A DNA stretch of 50,411 nt from JAQBRD01 sp041158765 (GTDB taxonomy: Bacteria > Patescibacteriota > Minisyncoccia > Phycocordibacterales > PALSA-1337), in contig JBEBAU010000002.1 of NCBI GenBank assembly GCA_041158765.1, positions 1 to 50,411 of the forward strand, given 5' to 3'. This document shows positions 17,513 through 25,055 of this stretch, one piece after another; within the stretch, counting starts at the first letter, position 1, and every line of letters begins with the position of its first letter. The notes beneath the pieces were generated by a model. It worked only from the letters and a program-made list of their open reading frames with translations. It did not search any database and was not told the origin of the DNA. The position numbers and the translations under genes were made by a program.

Positions 17513-17995
17513 TTAAGAAAGCTTAGATTTTGCTGCGGTGAGTGCTTCAGTCTCTTCTGCTGAAAGGTCGAATTCGGACTTGTGGGTTTTGATTGGTTTT
17601 GAGAAGACGCTCACATGTTCTCGAGAGTAGAGACTTGAAAGAACAACACCATCTCCATCTTCGGTAAGAAATGCAGTAGCGAAGCTTTGATTGCCACCAG
17701 AACCAGTGCCTTTGAATGGATTGAAACGAATAGTGTGCATTGATTGAACGCTACGTCGAAGGCGCTTCTCGACGGTTTCGAGGTATTTTTCTAATTCACT
17801 TCGGAATACATCGGTGCTCTCAGTGTGAGTGCGAAGGTGCGCGAGAGATTCGGCGAGATCTTTCACCTCTGTGCCAATAAGAAATCGAGAGAGACGCATG
17901 TTAAGTCTCACAACAATCACGATGAGTATGATAACTGCAATTGAAAGGATACTAATTACGAGTGTTGTTGCGGTGATATTTTGAATGAAATTCAT
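17513..17995 (-). CDS. DUF4446 family membrane-anchored protein
   Basis: 160 residues from the ATG at 17995. One N-terminal transmembrane helix (TTLVISILSIAVIILIVIVV), an amphipathic/coiled segment (KDLAESLAHLRTHTESTDVF, EKYLETVEKRLRRS), and the C-terminal DUF4446 core IRFNPFKGTGSGGNQSFATA, DGDGVVLSSLYSREHVSVFSKPI. The function of the family is unknown. Longer frames upstream are possible, but the TATACT box 6 nt before 17995 picks this start. It is divergent from the cysteine desulfurase gene, sharing a 120-bp intergenic region. Confidence 0.85.
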   Translation of the reverse strand: MNFIQNITATTLVISILSIAVIILIVIVVRLNMRLSRFLIGTEVKDLAESLAHLRTHTESTDVFRSELEKYLETVEKRLRRSVQSMHTIRFNPFKGTGSGGNQSFATAFLTEDGDGVVLSSLYSREHVSVFSKPIKTHKSEFDLSAEETEALTAAKSKLS

Positions 17996-18001
17996 GTGCA
18001 T

Positions 18002-18007
18002 AGTATA
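18002..18007 (-). promoter_or_regulatory. -10 box of the DUF4446 gene
   Basis: TATACT on the minus strand, exactly 6 nt before the ATG at 17995 (leaderless geometry). Confidence 0.6.
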
Positions 18008-18067
18008 CGCTATCTTTTTCAAAAAGAAAAAACGTGCACAACATATACGTGATATACGCAAACAATG

Positions 18068-18087
18068 CATGCAAAATACATGCAAAA
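18068..18087. repeat. Direct repeat CATGCAAAA in the divergent promoter region
   Basis: CATGCAAAA at 18068-18076 and again at 18079-18087, an 11-nt (one helical turn) phasing, lying about where the -35 of the desulfurase promoter should be. Possible regulator-binding site. Confidence 0.4.
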
Positions 18088-18102
18088 AAATGCTATTTGA
18101 GG

Positions 18103-18108
18103 TATATT
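18103..18108 (+). promoter_or_regulatory. -10 box of the cysteine desulfurase gene
   Basis: TATATT ends exactly 6 nt before the ATG at 18115. Confidence 0.6.
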
Positions 18109-18114
18109 CTGTAT

Positions 18115-19302
18115 ATGAAACGCATATATCTTGATTATGCAGCGCTCACACCTATAGATCCCAAAGTCATTCGTGAAATGAAGCGCTTTTCTGCTAAGCG
18201 ATACGGCAATCCTTCAGCACTTCATACTGAGGGGGTTTTGGCAAAAAACGGCCTTATTGAGGCACGAAATCGTATTTCAAAAAGCTTGAATGCGCACAGT
18301 GATGAGATTATTTTCACATCAGGGGGAACTGAAGCAAATAATCTCGCTCTTGAAGGGGTTTTGGGTGCGGTTTCAAAACCTCACATTATTATTTCTGCAA
18401 TTGAGCACGCATCAATAATGGAAACAGCGCTCGCACTTGAAAAAAAGGGCTGTGAAATTACTCGCGTACCGGTTGATGCTGACGGAATTATTCTGATTGA
18501 TGAATTACAAAAAGCACTGCGACCAAATACGATTCTTGTTTCAATTATGTCGGTCAATAATGAAACTGGTGCAATTCAACCAATTCGCGAGGTGATGAAA
18601 GTTGTACGTAATTTCCGACGCAAAAATCCTGCAAACGGTGCGTATCCACTTGTGCATACAGATGCATGTCAGGGTTTCCTCTATGGTTCTGATGAAATTG
18701 AAATGAATATGGAGAAATTGGGCGTAGATATGTTGACGCTTGATGGAGCAAAGGTGTGTGGTCCTCGTGGAATTGGAATATTGTATGTGCGTCGAGGTGT
18801 GAAATTAGAGTCGGTGATGCATGGTGGTGGGCAAGAGCGAGGTTTGCGATCGGGAACTGAAAATCTCCCAGCAATTGCAGGTTTTGCAAAGGCACTTGAA
18901 ATGGGTGTGGCATTGCGTGAAAAAGAAACAGCGCGGCTCGCACTGTTGCGGGCACAGTTTGTTGAGGGGCTCACGAAGTGCGCGGTACCAATAACGGTCA
19001 ACGCTTCGAAGCGAGCCGCGCCCCACATTCTCAACGTTTCGATTTCAAACGGCATAATTTCAAACACTGCCCAAGTTGCAAGTATTGATAGTGAATTTTT
19101 CTTGCTACAGCTCGACGCAGCAGGAATAGCGTGTTCTACAAAAAGCTCTTGTCTCCGAGACTCTGATGAATCATATGTACTCGCCGCAATGGGAGTAGAC
19201 AGCAAACACTCACTTAGATTTTCATTCGGTCGATTCACTACAAAAAAAGAAATCACAAAAACCCTGAAAATTATTGACGAAACCCTCAAAAATTCATTAT
19301 AA
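18115..19302 (+). CDS. Cysteine desulfurase (NifS/IscS-like class V aminotransferase)
   Basis: 395 residues. A PLP enzyme that removes sulfur from cysteine for Fe-S clusters and tRNA thiolation. Seen: YLDYAALTPIDP start, cofactor-phosphate loop FTSGGTEANNLAL, SIMSVNNETGAIQPI, VHTDACQG, the PLP-lysine loop and the mobile catalytic-Cys loop GIACSTKSSCL, ending SLRFSFGR. The lysine loop reads LDGAKVCGPRG where most family members have SxHKxxGPKG, so the His next to the Schiff-base Lys is changed to Ala. The start at 18115 begins the conserved core and fits the -10 box. No iscU-type scaffold is nearby; the gene is followed 10 nt later by the HtrA-like gene and clpB. Confidence 0.9.
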   Translation: MKRIYLDYAALTPIDPKVIREMKRFSAKRYGNPSALHTEGVLAKNGLIEARNRISKSLNAHSDEIIFTSGGTEANNLALEGVLGAVSKPHIIISAIEHASIMETALALEKKGCEITRVPVDADGIILIDELQKALRPNTILVSIMSVNNETGAIQPIREVMKVVRNFRRKNPANGAYPLVHTDACQGFLYGSDEIEMNMEKLGVDMLTLDGAKVCGPRGIGILYVRRGVKLESVMHGGGQERGLRSGTENLPAIAGFAKALEMGVALREKETARLALLRAQFVEGLTKCAVPITVNASKRAAPHILNVSISNGIISNTAQVASIDSEFFLLQLDAAGIACSTKSSCLRDSDESYVLAAMGVDSKHSLRFSFGRFTTKKEITKTLKIIDETLKNSL

Positions 19303-19312
19303 TACTAATACT

Positions 19313-20113
19313 ATGGAAGATCTCACGAAACAACAAATTGTCCTCGTGACCCTGCTCGTAAGCTTCGTTACGTCTATCGCTACAGGTATTGTTACTGTAA
19401 CGCTTGTTGATCAGTTGCCGAGAGGGGTAACGCAGACAATTAATAATGTCGTTGAACACACCATTGAGCGTGTGGTTTCAAATCAATCTGGTCAAACAGC
19501 ATCTGTTTCAGATGGCACAGGAATTTCATCTAACTCTGAATCTCTTGCAGATGCAATAGACAAAAGCTCAAAAAGCCTTGTACGAATAAAACATATTGGT
19601 AATTCTGCTACAGATGCGAGCACAATTACTGGTTTTGGTGTTGTTGTTTCAAAAGATGGCGTCATCGTCACCGACAAATCTACCGTATCAGTATTCGGTT
19701 CATACGTTGCACTTTTTTCAGATGGTACTGAACTTCCAATTGATCTCTTCCAATCTCAGAATAACGGCGACATTGCTTTCCTCATTGCTCATCAGAAGGG
19801 TACTTCAACAAAAACATTTCAGCCAGTTTCATTTGCTACTTCAAGTTTGAAACTTGGCGCACCAGTATTTGCAATTGGTGGAAGTGCTACACTGAGTCTC
19901 GCACAAGGTTTTATTTCAAATACTGATATGAGTACGAGCATCAGCACATCACTTTCACCGAAGGCTGTAATGATTGGAAGTCCACTTATTAACGCTGCAG
20001 GAGCATTCATTGGAATACGTACTGCATCACTTGACGGAGTAGCTGAAACTGCAGTATTTTATCCGCTCTCTCTTATCAAGTCAGCAATTCCAAAAGAGGG
20101 AACAGTTAAATAA
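19313..20113 (+). CDS. Membrane-anchored HtrA/trypsin-like protein lacking catalytic residues
   Basis: 266 residues from the ATG at 19313. N-terminal transmembrane anchor (IVLVTLLVSFVTSIATGIVTVTLV), a short linker, then a trypsin-like double barrel recognisable by SLVRIKH, GFGVVVSKDGVIVTDKSTV, NNGDIAFLIA and the end IGSPLINAAGAFIGIRT. In HtrA proteases these are TNNHVV (His), DxAxL (Asp) and GNSGGPL (Ser). Here the His is Ser, the Asp is kept, and the nucleophile position is Ile. It is therefore probably a non-proteolytic sensor or adaptor outside the membrane. The neighbour clpB, 11 nt downstream, suggests a link to protein quality control. A TATAAT overlaps the upstream stop codon. Confidence 0.8.
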   Translation: MEDLTKQQIVLVTLLVSFVTSIATGIVTVTLVDQLPRGVTQTINNVVEHTIERVVSNQSGQTASVSDGTGISSNSESLADAIDKSSKSLVRIKHIGNSATDASTITGFGVVVSKDGVIVTDKSTVSVFGSYVALFSDGTELPIDLFQSQNNGDIAFLIAHQKGTSTKTFQPVSFATSSLKLGAPVFAIGGSATLSLAQGFISNTDMSTSISTSLSPKAVMIGSPLINAAGAFIGIRTASLDGVAETAVFYPLSLIKSAIPKEGTVK

Positions 20114-20124
20114 TAATTACACAT

Positions 20125-22875
20125 ATGCCTCCATTCAAAGATTTCACAACAAAAGCAAAAGAAGCAATTCGACGAGCGCATGAAGTCGCTATTGAGCGTG
20201 GTGTAAATCACGTGAATCCACTGCATTTGCTCTGTGCACTTATCTTGCAAGAAGAAAGCATGGTGACTTCTATTCTCGATAAGCTCGAAATTGATACGAT
20301 GATGCTCACTGATGTTATTCTTGAAAACATCGAGGTTCCAGAATCTACGAATGTACTCTCACCGTCATATCAGATTTATCTCACTCCAGAGCTCGCAAAT
20401 ATTCTTGAAAATGCCGGCAAGGTTGCTGCATCTCTCAAAGACACATTTATTTCAACAGAACATGTATTCGTAGCGATATTTGATGTTCCAGGACAAGCTC
20501 GAGATGTGCTCGCTCGTTTCAAAATCACTCGCGCAAATGTGTTGCAAGTTATTGAAGAGCTTCGCAATTCTGATCTTTCTGCAGAAGGAAAGCCGAAACA
20601 ATTCCGAACACTTACCAAATACGCTCGTTCTCTCACCAAGCTCGCGAAGGAGAATAAACTTGATCCAGTTATTGGTCGCGATACCGAAATCCTCCGTGTC
20701 GTGCAAATTCTTTCTCGTCGAACAAAGAACAATCCAATTCTCATTGGAGAAGCAGGTGTGGGAAAGACTGCTATTGTGGAGGGTCTCGCTATTCGTATGG
20801 CGCAAGGCGATGTTCCTGAGTCGCTTAAGGATAAGGAGCTTGTTTCACTTGATCTCGGCTCTCTTATTGCGGGTACCAAGTATCGTGGAGAGTTCGAAGA
20901 ACGTCTCAAGAATATTCTCAAGGAAATTGAGCGTGCAGAAGGTAAGATTATCCTATTCGTTGATGAAATCCACACCATCGTCGGTGCAGGGGCCTCAGAA
21001 GGCTCTATGGACGCTTCCAACATGCTCAAACCCGCTCTGGCTCGAGGAGAACTTCGTGCTATTGGTGCTACAACAATCAAGGAGTATCAGAAGCATATTG
21101 AAAAGGATCCAGCGCTTACACGACGTTTTCAGCCAGTATATGTGAATGAACCTTCAACAGAGGATGCAACCGCTATTCTTCGAGGGCTCAAAGAAAAGTA
21201 TGAGCTCTATCACGGTGTTCATATTACCGATGACGCTATCGTTGCTGCGGTGAATCTTTCATCTCGATATATTAGTGATCGCTTCCTTCCTGATAAGACG
21301 GTGGATCTCATTGATGAAGCCGCATCTGCGCTCAAGATTTCACTTGAAAATATGCCAGAAGAACTCGAAATGACTCGTCGCAAAATTATGCGTCTCGAAA
21401 TCGAACGTGAAGCTCTCAAAAAGGAGTCTTCAAAAGACGGTGCAAAAGATGCAAAAGCTCGCACGGCGAAGATTGAGGAAGAAATTGCAAATCTCAAAGA
21501 GGGCACATCTGAGCTCGAACTCAAATGGAAAAATGAGAAGGACACACTCACAAGCATCAAGCAGATAAAAAAAGATCTAGAAGCGCTTCGTATTGAAGCA
21601 GAACACGCCGAGCTCAAAGCTGACCTCGCCAAAGCTGCAGAAATTCGCTATGGCAAAATCCCTGCTCTCGAAAAGGATCTCGAAGTCAAAGCTAAGCGTC
21701 TCAAGAAGTTGCAATTCTCTCGTCGAATTCTCAAAGAAGAGGTGACTGAGCAAGACATTGCTGATGTGGTCTCACGATGGACAGGTATTCCTGTGTCTCG
21801 AATGATGGAAGAAGAAATGCGAAAGCTATCTCGCATGGAAGACGATCTCAAACAGCGCATTGTTGGTCAGAATGAAGCAGTGAAAAAGATCAGCGATACG
21901 ATCAAGCGTTCACGTGCAGGCATTGCAGATCCAAATCGTCCTATTGGTTCGTTTATTTTCCTCGGACCAACTGGAGTAGGAAAGACCGAGCTTACCAAAG
22001 CACTTGCTGAATTCCTTTTCAATGATGAAAAGTCACTCATTCGTGTTGATATGTCAGAGTTCATGGAGCGACATAGTGTTGCGAAGCTCATTGGTGCACC
22101 TCCAGGATATGTCGGACATGACGAAGGAGGTGGACTTACCGAAATGGTGCGACATCGTCCGTATTCAGTAATTCTATTTGATGAAATTGAAAAAGCTCAC
22201 CCAGAGGTTTTCAATATTCTCTTGCAGGTGCTTGATAATGGACGTCTCACTGATTCCAAGGGCCGTGTTGTGAATTTCAAAAACACTGTCATTATCATGA
22301 CTTCTAATATCGGTGCTCAGTATATTGAGAAAATGGAGAAGATTGGTTTCACCAAAGAAGCTGACGTTCTCGCTGCAGAAAAGGCTGACTATGAAGAGAC
22401 TAAGAAGCGTGTCATGGGGTCACTCAAGGATTATTTCCGACCAGAATTCTTGAATCGAATTGATGACATCATATTGTTTGATGTTTTGAGCAAGGATTCG
22501 ATTAAGCAAATCGTTACGATTCAGGTCGAAGCGGTTATGAAGCGCCTTGCTGAAAAGGAAATCACTCTCGTGATCGAGCCTGCGGTCTATGACTATCTCG
22601 CAAAAGAGGGCTACAATCCTCAATACGGTGCTCGTCCGCTCAAGCGACTTATTCAGAACAAGATACTCACACCAGTTGCCTCATTCATGATCTCACAAGG
22701 AGTATTGAAGGGTGGCACTATAACTGTAGGAATGAAAAAAGCTAAAAACGGCGAGGCTAGCGGCGAATTCACCTTCGATATTAAGAAAAAGAAGCGTAAT
22801 GTGACGATAGCTCCTATTGCCGCTACTGGTATCGCACCTAATGATGGTGGGCGGGAGTTTGAGCTGAAGAAGTAA
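20125..22875 (+). CDS. clpB: ATP-dependent disaggregase ClpB
   Basis: 916 residues. Clp N-domain (about 5-150, two repeats), AAA+ domain 1 with Walker A GEAGVGKT (about 208) and DEIHTIVGAG, a long charged coiled coil (about 400-530, many EE/KK repeats) typical of the ClpB/Hsp104 M-domain, AAA+ domain 2 with Walker A GPTGVGKT (about 614), LFDEIEKAHPEVFN and sensor-2 GARPLKR. It works with DnaK to extract proteins from aggregates. The C-terminus has an added basic/low-complexity tail (KKKKRNVT) in place of the usual short end. The ClpC alternative is less likely because of the M-domain length. It closes a same-strand run with the desulfurase and HtrA-like genes and is followed by a strong terminator. 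Confidence 0.93.
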   Translation: MPPFKDFTTKAKEAIRRAHEVAIERGVNHVNPLHLLCALILQEESMVTSILDKLEIDTMMLTDVILENIEVPESTNVLSPSYQIYLTPELANILENAGKVAASLKDTFISTEHVFVAIFDVPGQARDVLARFKITRANVLQVIEELRNSDLSAEGKPKQFRTLTKYARSLTKLAKENKLDPVIGRDTEILRVVQILSRRTKNNPILIGEAGVGKTAIVEGLAIRMAQGDVPESLKDKELVSLDLGSLIAGTKYRGEFEERLKNILKEIERAEGKIILFVDEIHTIVGAGASEGSMDASNMLKPALARGELRAIGATTIKEYQKHIEKDPALTRRFQPVYVNEPSTEDATAILRGLKEKYELYHGVHITDDAIVAAVNLSSRYISDRFLPDKTVDLIDEAASALKISLENMPEELEMTRRKIMRLEIEREALKKESSKDGAKDAKARTAKIEEEIANLKEGTSELELKWKNEKDTLTSIKQIKKDLEALRIEAEHAELKADLAKAAEIRYGKIPALEKDLEVKAKRLKKLQFSRRILKEEVTEQDIADVVSRWTGIPVSRMMEEEMRKLSRMEDDLKQRIVGQNEAVKKISDTIKRSRAGIADPNRPIGSFIFLGPTGVGKTELTKALAEFLFNDEKSLIRVDMSEFMERHSVAKLIGAPPGYVGHDEGGGLTEMVRHRPYSVILFDEIEKAHPEVFNILLQVLDNGRLTDSKGRVVNFKNTVIIMTSNIGAQYIEKMEKIGFTKEADVLAAEKADYEETKKRVMGSLKDYFRPEFLNRIDDIILFDVLSKDSIKQIVTIQVEAVMKRLAEKEITLVIEPAVYDYLAKEGYNPQYGARPLKRLIQNKILTPVASFMISQGVLKGGTITVGMKKAKNGEASGEFTFDIKKKKRNVTIAPIAATGIAPNDGGREFELKK

Positions 22876-22880
22876 TTACC

Positions 22881-22913
22881 AAAACACCCGCTTGAATAAG
22901 CGGGTGTTTTGGT
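22881..22913 (+). terminator. clpB terminator
   Basis: Stem AAAACACCCGCTT / AAGCGGGTGTTTT (13 bp) with loop GAAT, 5 nt after the stop codon. Confidence 0.9.
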
Positions 22914-22949
22914 TTATGATGCTTCTGTTGACTTGTTTTTGCAATATAT

Positions 22950-23032
22950 GCGTAGGTGGTGGAGTGGTCTATCACAACAGACTGTAAATCTGTCGCCTTC
23001 GGGCTTCGCTGGTTCGAATCCAGCCCTACGCA
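22950..23032 (+). tRNA. tRNA-Tyr (anticodon GTA)
   Basis: Class II tRNA: acceptor GCGTAGG / CCTACGC, anticodon loop CTGTAAA, long variable arm (CGCCTTCGGGCTTCG region), T arm CTGG-TTCGAAT-CCAG, discriminator A. CCA is not encoded. The A36-A37-A38 loop makes it a potential MiaA substrate. Confidence 0.95.
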
Positions 23033-23040
23033 CAGAAATA

Positions 23041-23068
23041 AAAAAATACAGCTTAAGCTGTATTTTTT
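23041..23068 (+). terminator. tRNA-Tyr terminator
   Basis: Stem AAAAAATACAGC / GCTGTATTTTTT with loop TTAA, ending in a T run. Confidence 0.85.
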
Positions 23069-23128
23069 TATTTCCTAGTATAGCCGTGACCGAGTCCTCT
23101 CTGCAGGAGAACAGATCAAATACACTAA

Positions 23129-23180
23129 TTCAGTTTTTCGGACAGTTGATGTTCTTATTTCAACTGTCCGAAAAACTGAA
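23129..23180. terminator. 21-bp inverted repeat at the 3' end of alr, related to the dispersed element
   Basis: Perfect 21-bp inverted repeat (23129-23149 and 23160-23180, 10-nt loop) between the convergent tRNA-Tyr and alr. Each arm contains TTCGGACAGTTGA, sharing TTCGGACA and TGA with the 17-mer TTCGGACAACTGA but with AC replaced by GT. It acts as a bidirectional terminator by position. Confidence 0.8.
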
Positions 23181-23181
23181 A

Positions 23182-24324
23182 TCAGCTAATCTGTATGCGT
23201 TTCAAGTGAGCGGGGATATGTACCATTAATTCACGTGATATAGTGCCACATATTTCAGCTGATTTTTCTAATGTATTTATTTCATGTGTATTTCTGCCAT
23301 ATACCACGACCCTAGAGCCAATTGAAACATTTGGAATATGAGAAATATCAATTGTCGTTATATTCATGCTTACTCGTCCTATCATGGGTGCTTGGTGTAG
23401 TTCGGAATCAGTCATAACCATCACCGTGCCTTTTCCTGAAAGTCTGCGATCAATTCCTTCAAAATAACCAACAGGTATAATAGCAATAGTCATATCTTTT
23501 TGTGCAACAAATGTTCCATTGTATCCAACTTTTTCACCTACTCTTATTTTTCTAATACCAGTAATTATTGTTTCCATTTGAAGTACTGGTGACGGCTGGG
23601 TATATAGACCAAGCCCAAGACGTGAGACATTTGATGTAATTTTTTTTTCAAGTAGGTGACCATCGGTATTGCTTAGGTGCCAGTATGTGAGAGTGGGAAA
23701 TTCAGTTCGGAATTTTTGTACGATTATGTTCCATTGTTTGATTTGTTCAGCTGTGACCGGAGAATTTGTAATATCTGATTCTGAAAAATGCGAGCAAATT
23801 CCTTCTAGTAATATTCCTCGCATTTTTTTTATATATGCAATTGCTGTGTCAATTTCGTGTACAGAAATACCTTGTCGATTCATCGCTGTATCTATTTTTA
23901 GATTTATTTTTGTCTTATGTAGTTTCTGTAAAGAGAGTTTTTCTAGAGTATCCATACTTGTCACTGTATACGTCACCCCTGAGAGATTGTTTTGGGCAAT
24001 TGTCTTCGCTGTTGTATATGCAATGATAAGCAAAGGTTTTTTTATGCCATCACTTCGTAACGCGGCAGCTTCGAAGTACGAATCAATGACAAAGAAGGGA
24101 ATAGAAACTGAAGACTTTTCAAGCATTTTTGCAATAAGGGTTAAACCGTGCCCGTATGCATTGCTTTTGAGGACGGGGGCGATGGTGCCGTGGGGTGTTT
24201 TGGCTGCGAAATAGGCGAGATTATTGAGAAGTGCGCCTTTGGACACCGTAATGGTGATGAGGGGCTCAGATGCGGGTTTCAGGGCTTTGATACGGTGTCT
24301 GAGGCGCTTCAATAGCTGTTTCAT
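23182..24324 (-). CDS. alr: Alanine racemase
   Basis: 380 residues. A PLP enzyme converting L-Ala to D-Ala for peptidoglycan. Seen: PLP lysine in APVLKSNAYGHG, the barrel segment LKIDTAMNRQGI, the substrate-side region HLSNTDG, SRLGLGLYTQP, the second-subunit tyrosine in VGYNGTF, and C-terminal beta-domain SMNITTIDIS, ELMVHIPAHLKR. A Lys/Arg-rich N-terminal stretch of about 20 residues precedes the core. The ATG at 24324 is fixed by a TAAAAT box 6 nt upstream on the minus strand. It supplies ddl, which lies 12 kb away. Confidence 0.95.
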   Translation of the reverse strand: MKQLLKRLRHRIKALKPASEPLITITVSKGALLNNLAYFAAKTPHGTIAPVLKSNAYGHGLTLIAKMLEKSSVSIPFFVIDSYFEAAALRSDGIKKPLLIIAYTTAKTIAQNNLSGVTYTVTSMDTLEKLSLQKLHKTKINLKIDTAMNRQGISVHEIDTAIAYIKKMRGILLEGICSHFSESDITNSPVTAEQIKQWNIIVQKFRTEFPTLTYWHLSNTDGHLLEKKITSNVSRLGLGLYTQPSPVLQMETIITGIRKIRVGEKVGYNGTFVAQKDMTIAIIPVGYFEGIDRRLSGKGTVMVMTDSELHQAPMIGRVSMNITTIDISHIPNVSIGSRVVVYGRNTHEINTLEKSAEICGTISRELMVHIPAHLKRIQIS

Positions 24325-24330
24325 ATAGGT

Positions 24331-24336
24331 ATTTTA
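24331..24336 (-). promoter_or_regulatory. -10 box of alr
   Basis: TAAAAT on the minus strand, exactly 6 nt before the ATG at 24324 (leaderless geometry). Confidence 0.6.
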
Positions 24337-24409
24337 CTCTTTTTTGGTGGTTTCTGCGAGGTTTTCGCGAGGATTGGTTGGGTATATTGCATTTTTCGAA
24401 CGGTTGGGG

Positions 24410-24415
24410 TATAGT
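24410..24415 (+). promoter_or_regulatory. -10 box of rpmG
   Basis: TATAGT, 22 nt before the ATG at 24438. The short leader carries no Shine-Dalgarno. Confidence 0.55.
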
Positions 24416-24437
24416 ATGGCGACATTATTTTACCCAT

Positions 24438-24593
24438 ATGTCACAGACCCACCTCATACAATTGAAGAATAAGGAAACAGGCGAAGTTTATATGACTCGC
24501 AAGAATCGTAAGTCAGTTGAACGCAAGATCGAGCTCAAGAAATACAGCAAGGTTTTGAAGAAGCACGTTACTTTCAAGGAAGCCAAGAAATAA
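24438..24593 (+). CDS. rpmG: Large ribosomal subunit protein bL33, cysteine-free type
   Basis: 51 residues from the ATG at 24438. Matches bL33: HLIQLKNKETGEVYMTRKNR, then VERKIELKKYSKVLKKHVTFKEAKK. The four cysteines that bind zinc in the C+ paralogue are absent, so this is the zinc-independent form. A longer in-frame extension to 24378 runs through the promoter and is not credible. It is monocistronic, with its own promoter and terminator. Confidence 0.92.
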   Translation: MSQTHLIQLKNKETGEVYMTRKNRKSVERKIELKKYSKVLKKHVTFKEAKK

Positions 24594-24600
24594 GCCAAAA

Positions 24601-24634
24601 AAGAAAACACCTTACAGAAGGTGTTTTCTTTTTA
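24601..24634 (+). terminator. rpmG terminator
   Basis: Stem AAGAAAACACCTT / AAGGTGTTTTCTT with loop ACAG and a T tail. Confidence 0.9.
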
Positions 24635-24668
24635 CAATATGCTGATTTTGTAGTAATGTTCTTGTACT

Positions 24669-24739
24669 GGGCGATTAGTTAAGTGGTATAACTACGGTCT
24701 CCAAAACCGTTGTCGGAAGTTCGATTCTTCCATCGCCCG
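24669..24739 (+). tRNA. tRNA-Trp (anticodon CCA)
   Basis: 71 nt: acceptor GGGCGAT / ATCGCCC, D stem GTTA/TAAC, anticodon loop CTCCAAA, T arm GGAAG-TTCGATT-CTTCC, discriminator G. 3' CCA is not encoded. The 3' end (24722-24740) is duplicated at 24874-24892. Confidence 0.95.
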
Positions 24740-24741
24740 CA

Positions 24742-24781
24742 AAATCAAAAGAACTGTACTTTGGTACAGTTCTTTTGATTT
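24742..24781 (+). terminator. tRNA-Trp terminator, 18-bp stem
   Basis: Perfect 18-bp stem AAATCAAAAGAACTGTAC / GTACAGTTCTTTTGATTT with loop TTTG, directly after the tRNA. Confidence 0.85.
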
Positions 24782-24789
24782 CTGCTGAG

Positions 24790-24892
24790 TTAGTTGGAGG
24801 AATCGAAAGCCGGACTGAGCGAAGGCGAAGGAGGCGGGGTCGCGGGTCGAGCCAGCAGGCGAGAACCTGTGACCGATTCTTCCATCGCCCGC
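24790..24892 (+). repeat. Post-tRNA element (copy B) ending in a duplicate of the tRNA-Trp 3' end
   Basis: It starts with GGAGGAATCGAAA (inverted T-arm-like, as in copy A after tRNA-Ala), contains a GTC...GAC stem around GAGCCAGCAGGCGAG, and ends with CGATTCTTCCATCGCCCGC (24874-24892), an exact 19-nt direct repeat of the tRNA-Trp 3' end at 24722-24740. A weaker match AATTCTTCCAATCGTCCAC occurs at 25885-25903, past the next gene. The layout resembles att-type duplication by an integrated element. The rest of 24893-25055 holds an ACTTGC...GCAAGT inverted repeat (24905-24924) and the promoter of the next gene. Confidence 0.55.
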
Positions 24893-25042
24893 CAGACGTC
24901 AAAACTTGCCAAATCTAGCAAGTTTCCAAGCAAGAAACAAGTTTTTGTAAAACATGTTTGAGTCTTCGAAAGGTAACTTTATTCAAAATCACTCATTGGC
25001 TTGGTAAGTTTTGCTCCATAAATTAATAGTAAACAATTCTGA

Positions 25043-25048
25043 TATAAT
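25043..25048 (+). promoter_or_regulatory. -10 box of the unknown membrane-associated gene
   Basis: TATAAT, 7 nt before the ATG at 25056. Confidence 0.6.
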
Positions 25049-25055
25049 GTGATTG

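Noticed and set aside
23226..23241. parS-like TAATTCACGTGATATA inside alr
   Set aside because: Only about 12 of 16 positions fit the consensus; single copy, 9 kb from parB and in coding sequence.
23701..23718. Apparent further copy of the dispersed element in alr (TTCAGTTCGGAATTTTT)
   Set aside because: Lacks the central GTC and does not align without a gap; coding sequence KFRTEF explains it.
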